Shown piece by piece: positions 1 through 6,485 of a stretch of DNA of 39,140 bases. The DNA lies in NCBI GenBank assembly GCA_905182575.1, contig CAJJCA010000019.1, positions 1 through 39,140 of the forward strand, given 5' to 3'. The stretch is from an uncultured Flavobacteriaceae bacterium (GTDB taxonomy: Bacteria; Bacteroidota; Bacteroidia; Flavobacteriales; Flavobacteriaceae). How positions within the stretch are numbered: the stretch's first letter is position 1; each line of letters opens with the position of its first letter. The notes below the pieces were generated by a model, which did not search any database, had not been told where the DNA came from, and worked only from the letters and a program-made list of their open reading frames with translations. The translations under genes were made by a program, and so were the position numbers.

Positions 1-604
1 TTTGATAGGGTAGGTAATCGATAGTGAATAATCTATCTCACTAAACTCATCTAATTGCTTTAAAGTATTTATAACATTCAAAGGATCTGAAAAGTCATAG
101 CCTTCAGCAAGTTGAGATACTGTAAAGTTTTTGTTTGTAAGTGATTCTTTTGGTCCGCTTCTAAAGCCCACTCCTAACTTTACATTTAGGTTGCTTATAA
201 TGTTATATCCCAGGGTGAGCCAATAAGATCTTGTTAGAGAGGAATAACTTCCATTAAACCCCCTAGGCTTCCAAACAGCTCCATTATTATCAAACTTTTC
301 TAAATACAGGAATTCATCTGATAATTGGAAACCCACAATGAATTTTTTATAATAAAAATCAATTGTAAAATGATAAGCGCCATCATTAAATAATCCATCA
401 ACTTTAGGGCCATAATATGGGTTAGGATATTTAGATTGTCCCTGAAATAGAATGCCTAAAGAGATTCCTTTAAAACTCATCCAGAGAGTCTCCTCTTTCA
501 AGTAGTTTTGCTGGAGTAACGCTTTGAAAACCATTATTTTTTTTGGTTTGAGAAAATAAAAACAAAGGGAGTATCAGCATTAAAGTCAAACTCTTATTAA
601 GCAT
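1..604 (-). pseudogene. Outer-membrane/secreted protein, N-terminal part, frameshifted and cut by window edge
   Basis: Read on the minus strand from ATG at 604, the first ~20 residues form a classic signal peptide (MLNKSLTLMLILPLFLFSQ). This frame stops at 470. A second frame, open from about 540 to the window edge, encodes an aromatic-rich, beta-strand-like sequence (e.g. YPNPYYGPK, YYKKFIVGFQLSDEF, YWLTLGYNI, LGVGFRSGP). The two frames can be joined by one indel in the A8 run at 537-544, just after the signal peptide. Alternating hydrophobic strands and the signal peptide suggest an outer-membrane beta-barrel, loosely like the PorP/SprF family, but I do not recognise a specific family. The C-terminus lies outside the window. 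Confidence 0.5.
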
Positions 605-724
605 AATAAGATGTGGTTTTCATAGAATCTATTTACATCACAATATACCAATACTATCTTAATTTAAATCACACAACAGATTTAGCGACCTGCACTTTTA
701 ATTTTAATACTCATTCTCTGGATT

Positions 725-748
725 AGGTGGTGTGCTTTCCACCTTTTC
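725..748 (+). terminator. Hairpin AGGTGG/CCACCT with short T run
   Basis: Arms at 725-730 and 739-744, 8-nt loop, followed by TTTTCT. A short terminator-like hairpin, the first of four in a row. There is no obvious gene directly upstream on this strand. Confidence 0.4.
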
Positions 749-755
749 TAGAATT

Positions 756-785
756 AAGCCCCCTGACTCCACAGGGGGTTTTTTT
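756..785 (+). terminator. Rho-independent terminator
   Basis: Stem CCCCCT (759-764) / AGGGGG (773-778) with an 8-nt loop, followed by seven T residues (779-785). Canonical terminator architecture on the plus strand, without a recognisable gene ending just before it. Confidence 0.75.
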
Positions 786-796
786 AACAAAACAAT

Positions 797-824
797 AACA
801 CAAACCTCATAGGGGTTTTGTGTT
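797..824 (+). repeat. Inverted repeat AACACAAACC/GGTTTTGTGTT
   Basis: Ten-base arms with one bulged T. No long T run follows. Third hairpin of the tandem set. Confidence 0.45.
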
Positions 825-936
825 TCTCGATTGTCTTATATATAGAACAGATTTTATGTTTGAAATTTGTTTTAAAAATACTTATTACGGTTTGGTTTCA
901 TATCCTTCTGTTTTTAATGTATTTTAGTTAAAGTTA

Positions 937-966
937 AAACCCTCTGGTGGTTCGGAGGGTTTTTTT
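937..966 (+). terminator. Rho-independent terminator
   Basis: Perfect stem AAACCCTC (937-944) / GAGGGTTT (955-962) running into a T7 tract. It lies 58 bp before the BspA-like lipoprotein start and would insulate that gene from upstream transcription. Confidence 0.75.
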
Positions 967-1024
967 ATGCTTAATTATATTTTAGTTCTCTTTTCATTTC
1001 TTTAAACATCTAATAACCAACATT

Positions 1025-2344
1025 ATGAAAAATATACTTCTTGTTTTAAGTCTTTTTTTATTGATTTATGCTTGTGGACAGGATGAACCCGATGCTTCTG
1101 ATACCTCCAATAAAATCTACCTTGAATCAAATGATAAAACGATCAAGTGTCCAAATGCAAATGTTGGAGATAAATTTACTGTTAAAGGAGCGGAATATAT
1201 TGTTGTTGATAATACTACTCTAAGAGATATGATAGCAAAGGATTTCAATATGTCTTTAGTTTGTACCTCCCTAGTAACAGATATGTCTGCAAAGATTTTG
1301 TCACAAGGATAGATTGGGTGTATCGAAGGTCAATTTTTTATCAATAATGCAACGGGTGGTCGTGAATCTGGATGTAAAGTCTCGTTTTTTTGGAGTCCAG
1401 AAAATGCTCAACTTGTTTATATTTATGAAGACGGAGTGAGCACAAATACAACTGAACCAAACGTCATCAGCGAATTTAATAGTGACATAAGTAGTTGGGA
1501 CGTTTCCAATGTGACTAATATGAGTGGTATGTTTTATGGTAATACTCATTTCGATCAGGACATAAGTAGTTGGGATACCTCTAGTGTAACGAGTATGCAA
1601 GGGATGTTTAAGGATGCAGCGTTATTGGTAATACATATAAACCGTTAGAATATTTTCTTGACATCGCTGATTGGGACGTTTCCAATGTGACTAATATGAC
1701 TTATATGTTTTATGGGAGCTTCTTCATTCAATCAAAATATAGGGAATTGGGATACTTCTAATGTAACAAATATGACAAGTATGTTTGAAAATGCCAGAGT
1801 AGCGGACCGAGACATAGGAAATTGGAATACTGGAGCAGTAGATTGGTCAGACTGGTATGTTTTCAGGTGCAACTTCTTTCAATCAAGACATAGGTAATTG
1901 GGATGTTTCTAATGTAACAAATATGTATCAAATGTTTGCAAATACATAATGTTTAATCAAAACATAGGTAATTGGGATGTTTCAAATGTTACTAATATGA
2001 CTTATATGTTTTATGAGACCCTAATTAATCAGGATCTTTCCAATTGGTGTGTTGCTAGTGTGATTAATATGTCATATATGTTCAAGAAAAATTACTTTTT
2101 CAATCAAGACATTGGTGACTGGGATGTTTCAAATGTTACTAATATGTTTTCTATGTTTAATCAAGCTATTAGGTTTAACCAAGATATATCTGGTTGGTGC
2201 GTTTCAAAAATATTTACTGAGCCATCTTTTTTTACAGATTGTCAGGAATTAATTAATAATAATATAGTAAGCTGTGATTATAATGAACCGACGAAATCAT
2301 CTTTAATAGAATCTAATAAACCCGTGTGGGGAACTTGTCCTTAA
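1025..2344 (+). pseudogene. BspA family (DUF285) repeat lipoprotein, broken in several places
   Basis: The N-terminus is a lipoprotein signal with lipobox (LLIYAC, Cys17), so the product would be lipid-anchored. From about 1470 the sequence is made of ~25-residue DUF285/BspA repeats with the pattern FNQ(D/N)I(G/S)xWDxSNVTNMxxMF, at least six units, as in surface proteins of many Bacteroidetes. The reading is interrupted: a TAG at 1310-1312 in the same frame as the repeats; a frame change between about 1620 and 1665 and back near 1715; shifts near 1840-1860 and 1945. The last piece (1949-2344) is open to a natural stop with Cys-rich C-terminal repeats. Total length is a multiple of three, so the shifts compensate. 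It may be a decayed gene or an error-laden assembly. Role: probable surface adhesion or interaction; substrate unknown. Confidence 0.7.
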
Positions 2345-2506
2345 TACTTGGCATATCATCTTCTGTAAGTTCAGGTATTTCTAATCCTCTTAAATATGTC
2401 ACCTGGAGAATATCACTCGTAGAGAATCCAGTGTAATATATCTTAGATGATTATTTACAGTGAGAGTAGCTGATTAAGGCTAGTTTAAAATATTCTAGTT
2501 CTTATA
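2345..2506. other. Short gap between BspA-like gene and integrase
   Basis: On the minus strand an open stretch (about 2460-2330) reads YYTGFSTSDILQVTYL and runs into the antisense of the lipoprotein end. It has no start and no recognisable family; I treat it as non-coding or a remnant. Confidence 0.3.
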
Positions 2507-3584
2507 TTAACTCCAAGCATCAATAATAGACTTGTTTAGCCTTTCCTTGTCGAATTTAATATACCCCTGAAGCGTTTTAACGCTCTTTATTCCTGTCACC
2601 TGCATAATTAACGAATGAGGCACATTGCGTTGTGCTGAGAGCGTTATAAACGTCCTGCGTGCGGTGTGCGATCCAATTAGTTTCCACCTAGGAACTTTTT
2701 TTGAAACCTTTTTATTTCCGTAGAACTTATCGATTTTAATAATTTCATCAAACCCTGCAATCTTGCAAATTTTTTGAATGTTTATATTAAAATTTTGACT
2801 AGCTATCTTTTTAAGCATCCAGTCATATTTGTTCAAAATCCTTTTTAGTTTAGAGTTTAATGGAATGTATGAAAACTGACCAGTCTTTTTTGCTCTAATT
2901 ACAATGTTGTCTCCGTCTACATGTCTTCCTTATCAAACCTTCCATAATCCGAATACCTCTGACCTGAGTAAATGCCAATTAAAAAAAGGTCTCGATAATA
3001 ACCCAGGGCCTCATCAAGTTCAATCTCCTCCAAGATTTTTAATTCTGCATCTGTGAGGCTTACATGTGATGTCTCTCTGGGTTTAATGTTAAAAGTCTTA
3101 TAAGCTGTATTTACACTATATCCATTGTTCACGCACCAATTTAAAAAGGATTTAAAAAACCTATTTTCCTGCGTAGAGTATTGTCAGAGATATTTTTTTC
3201 GTTTCGGAAATAGGATATAAAATTCATTAAAAACGCATTGTCAAAGCTTTGAAGATAATAAGTCCTTTTAGATTTCTTTTGCATTTCTAAAATAGCTGTA
3301 TGAATCCGAGTGTATTTCTGCCAACTGTCTTTCTGAACAGACCGAGAGTTTTTCTTTTGCTCAATATATATTTCAAAGTAGTCTGAGTAAGTAAGTTTTT
3401 TTACGGTTTGGGCAAGGTGAAAATGGATGTTGAACTTTTCTTTTACGATTTCCTTAGTTAAACTCTCCTTATACTTTTCTTTTAAAGTATTAAAAGCTCT
3501 CTGGTATTCGTTAAGTTCATCAGTAATTTTTCTGTTTTCTTCACCAGCAGCTCCTCTTCTAACTTTGGGCCTTTGAATGGACAA
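2507..3584 (-). pseudogene. Tyrosine recombinase (phage integrase family), frameshifted
   Basis: Three overlapping frames on the minus strand reconstruct one integrase of ~360 residues. The N-terminal segment (3584-3141) has a SAM-like core-binding domain. The middle segment (to 2917) contains the first catalytic Arg in IGIYSGQRYSDYGRF. A piece readable only in the third frame (about 2915-2837, VDGDNIVIRAKKTGQ) restores the beta-sheet. The C-terminal segment carries the H-x-x-R box (SHTARRTF) and the nucleophile Tyr in TLQGYIKF. Breaks lie near 3165 and 2920; each is explained by one missing base. Coding potential in the same frame continues upstream of 3584 (KVNRSEWD), so the true start is probably about 60 bp further out; no ATG is seen there. 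It lies 260 bp from a tRNA-Asp 3'-end fragment, the expected attachment site. Confidence 0.85.
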
Positions 3585-3728
3585 GTCCCATTCTGATCTA
3601 TTGACCTTTATTTTAGTGCTGTATCTGTATATATTTACCGTTATAGTAAAATGTTAAATAAACATAGATTGTTTTGCCATGTATAGAAAGCCCATTGGTG
3701 ATGCGTTTTGGTGATTCAGCTATTAAAT

Positions 3729-3780
3729 GATTAAAAAAAGTTAAAAAAAGTAAAAAAAGTAAAAAAATTAAAAAAAACCC
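3729..3780 (+). repeat. A-tract direct repeats beside the attachment site
   Basis: Four to five A-tracts of 6-8 residues separated by GT/GTT/TT give a repeated AAAAAAAGT-like unit with about 9-bp spacing. Phased A-tracts bend DNA, and this one lies between the integrase start and the putative att core. It could be a recombination accessory region; this is inference. Confidence 0.45.
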
Positions 3781-3840
3781 TATATTTAGGGGATAGTTTT
3801 AAGTTCTTTTTAAAAAATTAAATCTAATTAAACCTTTAGA

Positions 3841-3860
3841 CGAGTCCCGTCCAGACCGCA
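3841..3860 (+). repeat. tRNA-Asp 3'-end fragment, putative integrase att core copy 1
   Basis: These 20 bp equal the end of the T-loop, the T-stem 3' strand, the acceptor 3' strand (CCAGACC) and the discriminator G of a tRNA-Asp, and match 4765-4784 exactly. The upstream bases do not continue the tRNA. A terminator follows at 3876-3908, as expected at a genuine tRNA end. With the integrase 260 bp away, this fits the restored tRNA end created by element integration. Confidence 0.65.
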
Positions 3861-3875
3861 ACCACTTCTAAATTT

Positions 3876-3908
3876 ATAACCCCTTGATTTTCAAGGGGTT
3901 ATTTTTTT
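3876..3908 (+). terminator. Rho-independent terminator
   Basis: Perfect 11-bp stem ATAACCCCTTG (3876-3886) / CAAGGGGTTAT (3892-3902) with a 5-nt loop and a T7 tract. It would terminate a tRNA transcript ending at 3860 and insulate the ffh start at 4030. Confidence 0.85.
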
Positions 3909-4029
3909 AGGTGGTTCGAGTCACTCCCTATTTTATGGAGAGAATGTTTTCATTCAATAGTAATCAGTAGTTAATATTCTCTTCGCATTTCTTATTTTTG
4001 TTTTTTGATATTTAATATTCACAATTAAT

Positions 4030-4163
4030 ATGTTCGATAATCTTACCGGTAAATTAGATAAAGCTTTCCAAGTTCTTAAAGGTCATGGAAAAATTACAGA
4101 AATTAATGTTGCTGAAACACTTAAGGAAGTTCGTAGAGCTTTATTAGATGCCGATGTTAACAT
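4030..4163 (+). pseudogene. ffh: Signal recognition particle protein Ffh, N-terminal ~44 codons only
   Basis: The first residues (MFDNLTGKLDKAFQVL, then KGHGKITE, EVRRALLDADVN) are a textbook start of bacterial Ffh, the SRP54 GTPase that targets nascent membrane proteins. Homology ends abruptly after ADVN. The usual continuation into the GTPase domain is absent and the same frame runs directly into sequence of an integral-membrane methyltransferase. Full-length Ffh is about 440-450 residues, so this is a fragment. An intact copy must exist elsewhere because Ffh is essential in most bacteria. The start, the A/T-rich leader and the upstream terminator look native, so the junction at about 4162 marks a recombination, deletion or chimeric join. 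Confidence 0.85.
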
Positions 4164-4597
4164 TTCTAAAATATCTCCTCCAATTTTTGTAATAATTTTA
4201 ATTATTTCTGTCTATTTTTCGTCAAAGAAAACAGAATTAATTCACTTACCATACAGATATTTAATTTCAACTATTTTACTGTCCTTTAGGATCAATTTCT
4301 TCTTTTATTAACTTCATAAAATCAACAGCAGGAGTTAATCCAATTAAATTTAAAAATGTAAATAGACTTGTTACATCAGGAATTTTTAAAATCTCAAGAA
4401 ATCCGATGTATTTGGGTATGATTATAATTGTTTTATCATCAACAGTTTTTTACTTAAATATTTACTCGATATTCACCCCTTTTATTTTTTACTTTTGGAT
4501 AAATAGATTTCAAATAAAAAGAGAAGAAAAATTTCTCACAGAAAAATTTGGAGAAGAGTATTTATTATATAAAACTAGAACTAGAAGATGGATTTAG
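4164..4597 (+). pseudogene. Isoprenylcysteine carboxyl methyltransferase (ICMT)-like membrane protein, lacking own start, frameshifted
   Basis: Directly after the ffh fragment the frame reads KISPPIFVIILIISVYF, a first TM helix typical of the ICMT/PEMT family. A frame change near 4285 is needed to continue into SISSFINFIKSTAGVNP, then TSGIFKISRNPMYLG and the C-terminal RFQIKREEKFL, FGEEYLLY and RRWI. NPMYLG and the EE-FGEEY-RRWI tail are family signatures (SAM binding at the membrane interface). The protein seems to lack only its first few residues, its initiator being replaced by the ffh N-terminus. Probable function: SAM-dependent methyl transfer to a lipid or small substrate; substrate unknown. 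Confidence 0.75.
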
Positions 4598-4671
4598 TTG
4601 ACTTTTCACAAAAAGGAGTAATAATATAACACACCAAAAATTGTATAACACATAGTAACATAATAACCTAC

Positions 4672-4703
4672 ACTATTATAACAACACACCGTGTTATAAT
4701 AGT
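4672..4703. repeat. Perfect 12-bp inverted repeat
   Basis: ACTATTATAACA (4672-4683) and TGTTATAATAGT (4692-4703) with an 8-nt loop. Related TATAACACA-like half-sites occur just upstream (about 4625-4635 and 4643-4652). There is no T run, so it is not a typical terminator; an operator or extruding hairpin is possible. Confidence 0.7.
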
Positions 4704-4754
4704 AAAATAAAAATGAAGTTAAGTAGTTGATATAATGCTATTTACATTCTAAAT

Positions 4755-4784
4755 GTCGCGGGTTCGAGTCCCGTCCAGACCGCA
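4755..4784 (+). repeat. tRNA-Asp 3'-end fragment, putative att core copy 2
   Basis: Thirty bp match the variable-loop end, complete T-arm (GCGGG TTCGAGT CCCGT), acceptor 3' strand and discriminator of tRNA-Asp. The T-arm is as in well-known bacterial tRNA-Asp genes. The anticodon arm, D-arm and 5' acceptor strand are absent: the upstream 70 bases cannot be folded into them. The last 20 bp are identical to 3841-3860. A terminator-like hairpin follows (4799-4828). This is a second restored or remnant tRNA end. Confidence 0.75.
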
Positions 4785-4796
4785 CAAAAGCTCGTA

Positions 4797-4828
4797 AAGT
4801 CCTATTAAAATTAGGGATTTATTTTTTA
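4797..4828 (+). terminator. Terminator-like hairpin after tRNA-Asp fragment
   Basis: GTCCTA (4799-4804) pairs imperfectly with TAGGGAT (4812-4818), followed by a T-rich tract ending in T6. It sits 15 bp after the tRNA-Asp fragment. Confidence 0.5.
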
Positions 4829-4847
4829 GCGTGCGCTATTGCGTGCG
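4829..4847 (+). repeat. Direct repeat GCGTGCG x2
   Basis: Two identical heptamers at 4829-4835 and 4841-4847, 12-bp period, G+C-rich in an otherwise A/T-rich stretch and 45 bp from the tRNA-Asp fragment. They could be arm-type integrase binding sites; this is inference from position only. Confidence 0.4.
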
Positions 4848-4871
4848 GTTCAGCTAAAAGTTAGCTAGTTT

Positions 4872-5062
4872 TTACAAGTCCATAAGGCAGTTGATAGCAG
4901 TATGTCCACCTAAAACAACAGCATTTCCTATTGCTGGTTTTTTTTCCAGCTTTAGCGTAGGCCATTGCATAGCTAGAAAAATCAATACCACAACCAACTT
5001 GGCATCCCCAAATTTTAAAATTTCTTCCGACAGAATATTCTGTACAGGCTTACGTGTGCAAA
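4872..5062 (-). pseudogene. Unrecognised protein C-terminus, remnant with two frame changes
   Basis: The minus strand gives a plausible C-terminal peptide if frames are switched: LSEEILKFGDAKLVV, then GCGIDFSSYAMAYAKAGKK in a second frame, then PAIGNAVVLGGHTAINCLMDL-like sequence to a stop at 4872. The second switch falls in an A8 run. I do not recognise the family. The sequence breaks off at about 5063, where an unrelated fragment on the opposite strand begins. Best read as a gene remnant in a recombined region. Confidence 0.35.
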
Positions 5063-5065
5063 TGA

Positions 5066-5257
5066 CCTTGGCATTTAATAAATTGGACAGATTGGGATGG
5101 AGAAGACTTAATAGCACCATCTGAAAATTTTGATAATAAATACGCACACAAGCCTTGGGTAATAAAATGGAAGGGTGTTGTCTACCATTTTTACAATGCT
5201 GTAGGTGATAGTGGTAGGGTGATTGCATTAGCAACATCGAAAAATTTAACAAAGTGA
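5066..5257 (+). pseudogene. Glycosidase C-terminal fragment (GH43-like beta-propeller end)
   Basis: An open frame without a start encodes WTDWDGEDLIAPSE, then YAHKPWVIKWKGVVYHFYNA and GRVIALATSKNL before a stop. This resembles the last ~60 residues of bacterial GH43-like / five-bladed propeller glycosidases, in which a HKPWV...G.VYHFY..V...R.IALATS tail is common. It starts abruptly at about 5063 just after a stop in the same frame. A degraded remnant, probably of a larger glycan-utilisation gene. Confidence 0.5.
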
Positions 5258-5603
5258 GTTGACATAACAAAACCTACAAAAGGGGGTTGAATAGGGTTTA
5301 GGTTATATACCCATTTCACCAGCGTATCCCCAAAAGGAAAATAGATTTATTTTGAAGGGGTGGGGTGTTAAATTGAGAGTTTTAGGTTGGATTTTTTATG
5401 AAACCTCTTTAATTAAATCTCTTAACATTCAATTATTTAACTTGTTTTAGTAACTTTGTCTAAATTTAAGTATAAAAACCATTTGGATTAATTTTTAATC
5501 CTTTCTTGATATAAAGATGTTGTGTGTTGTTAAAATTGGGAAACCAATAGTTTAGCAACTGATGAGAAGCTTTCCAGTATAACGGGGAGCTTTTTTTAGT
5601 TTA
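5258..5603. other. Intergenic, no gene seen
   Basis: 346 bp of A/T-rich sequence with G-rich patches (about 5282-5296, 5357-5368). No convincing ORF or RNA gene. A terminator-like hairpin closes it on the right. Confidence 0.5.
5567..5597 (+). terminator. Plus-strand terminator-like hairpin
   Basis: AAGCT(TTCC) at 5567-5575 pairs with (GGGG)AGCTT at 5584-5592, one mismatch and G-T pairing in the upper stem, followed by T7. It lies between the remnant region and the convergent lipid kinase gene. Confidence 0.55.
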
Positions 5604-6485
5604 TTAGACAGGAACAATCACTTCTAAAGCATGTTTTAGAGTAATGATCTTTAGGAAGTCGTCTTTCAGAGGTAAATGTTCTCCATCAATTTGCATACAG
5701 ATTTTTTTAGCGTTGTTTGGAGTAACTTTAAGTTCTTTAACACTAATCGAATTGAATTTTTTAAGCTTAATTCTTTCACAAAATAATACTTGAGCAGTAA
5801 ATCGCAAAAGGGTTAACCAAGAAGATTTTTCCATCCACACCATTTTTAATTTTCCGTCATCACTCTTAGCATCTTTGGTAATTGAAAAATTATATCCTTG
5901 CTGATTTGTGTTGGATAGCATAAATATAAAAGGTTTCATTTTTTTATTCAGTCCCTCATATTCGACTAGAATTTCAGGGCGTTTGAAAACACTCAAAGCA
6001 TTCATAAAAGCTATGAAATAGGCCCAGGAACCATGCGATTTATTCTTTCCATATTGTTGAATAAAGCGCGCTTCAAAACCAATTCCCATATTACAGAAAA
6101 AATAATTATCATTAACACTTCCTACATCAAAGGGCACTGTTTTTTTGATTAAAATATTATGCACCGCCTTGGCATTGTTCAAAGAGATTTTTAAGTGTCT
6201 TGCCAAACCATTTCCCGAGCCTAACGGAATAATTCCAAGAGGAATTGCACTATGAACCATGGCCTGTCCCACCTCATTAATTGTTCCATCTCCTCCACAA
6301 GCGACAATGACATCAGCTTTTTCATTGACTGCTTTTTTTGACAACTCGATCGCGTGACCTTTATAAAGAGAGTTCCATAGAAATAGGGTTATGGACTCTT
6401 CTTTAAAAGTAGTTTTTATAAGAGATTCAAGCCGCTTTGATTTGCTTGTTGAAAGCGGTTTTATTATGAAATAAATATTTTTCAC
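5604..6485 (-). CDS. Diacylglycerol kinase family lipid kinase (YegS/DgkB-like)
   Basis: A complete 293-residue soluble kinase of the DAGK_cat family. It has the nucleotide-binding GGDGT motif (residues 64-68, in VACGGDGTINEVG) and the substrate-loop signature PLGSGNGLARHL (about 87-98); the C-terminal half is the beta-sandwich domain, ending near a hydrophobic VIVPV tail. Expected reaction: ATP-dependent phosphorylation of diacylglycerol or a related lipid at the inner membrane face. The GTG start (6483-6485) overlaps the stop of the upstream phosphoglycerol-transferase-like gene (GTGA), so the two are translationally coupled. This suggests that the kinase recycles diacylglycerol released by its partner (inference). 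Confidence 0.88.
   Translation of the reverse strand: MKNIYFIIKPLSTSKSKRLESLIKTTFKEESITLFLWNSLYKGHAIELSKKAVNEKADVIVACGGDGTINEVGQAMVHSAIPLGIIPLGSGNGLARHLKISLNNAKAVHNILIKKTVPFDVGSVNDNYFFCNMGIGFEARFIQQYGKNKSHGSWAYFIAFMNALSVFKRPEILVEYEGLNKKMKPFIFMLSNTNQQGYNFSITKDAKSDDGKLKMVWMEKSSWLTLLRFTAQVLFCERIKLKKFNSISVKELKVTPNNAKKICMQIDGEHLPLKDDFLKIITLKHALEVIVPV

Larger units (their letters stand above)
605..1024. other. Intergenic region with four tandem hairpins, no gene seen
   Basis: This 420-bp gap separates the divergent outer-membrane fragment and the BspA-like lipoprotein. No convincing coding sequence is visible. It holds four stem-loops in tandem on the plus strand, two of which are good rho-independent terminators; see the separate entries. 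Confidence 0.6.

Noticed and set aside
1470-2200. DNA repeat array or CRISPR
   Set aside because: The periodic sequence is coding: it translates into BspA/DUF285 units with variable codon use, and there are no uniform repeats or spacers.
3909-3929. Another tRNA-like GGTTCGAGTC box
   Set aside because: It shares only the T-loop consensus; flanking bases do not form an acceptor stem and it lacks the att core seen at 3841 and 4765.
4741-4784. Complete tRNA gene
   Set aside because: Only the T-arm and the acceptor 3' strand are present. No matching GGTCTGG 5' acceptor strand, D-arm or anticodon arm was found upstream.
4872-5270. 132-codon minus-strand ORF as one intact gene
   Set aside because: It crosses the junction at about 5063; its N-terminal half is antisense to a much better glycosidase-like peptide, and its C-terminal half makes sense only when frames are switched.
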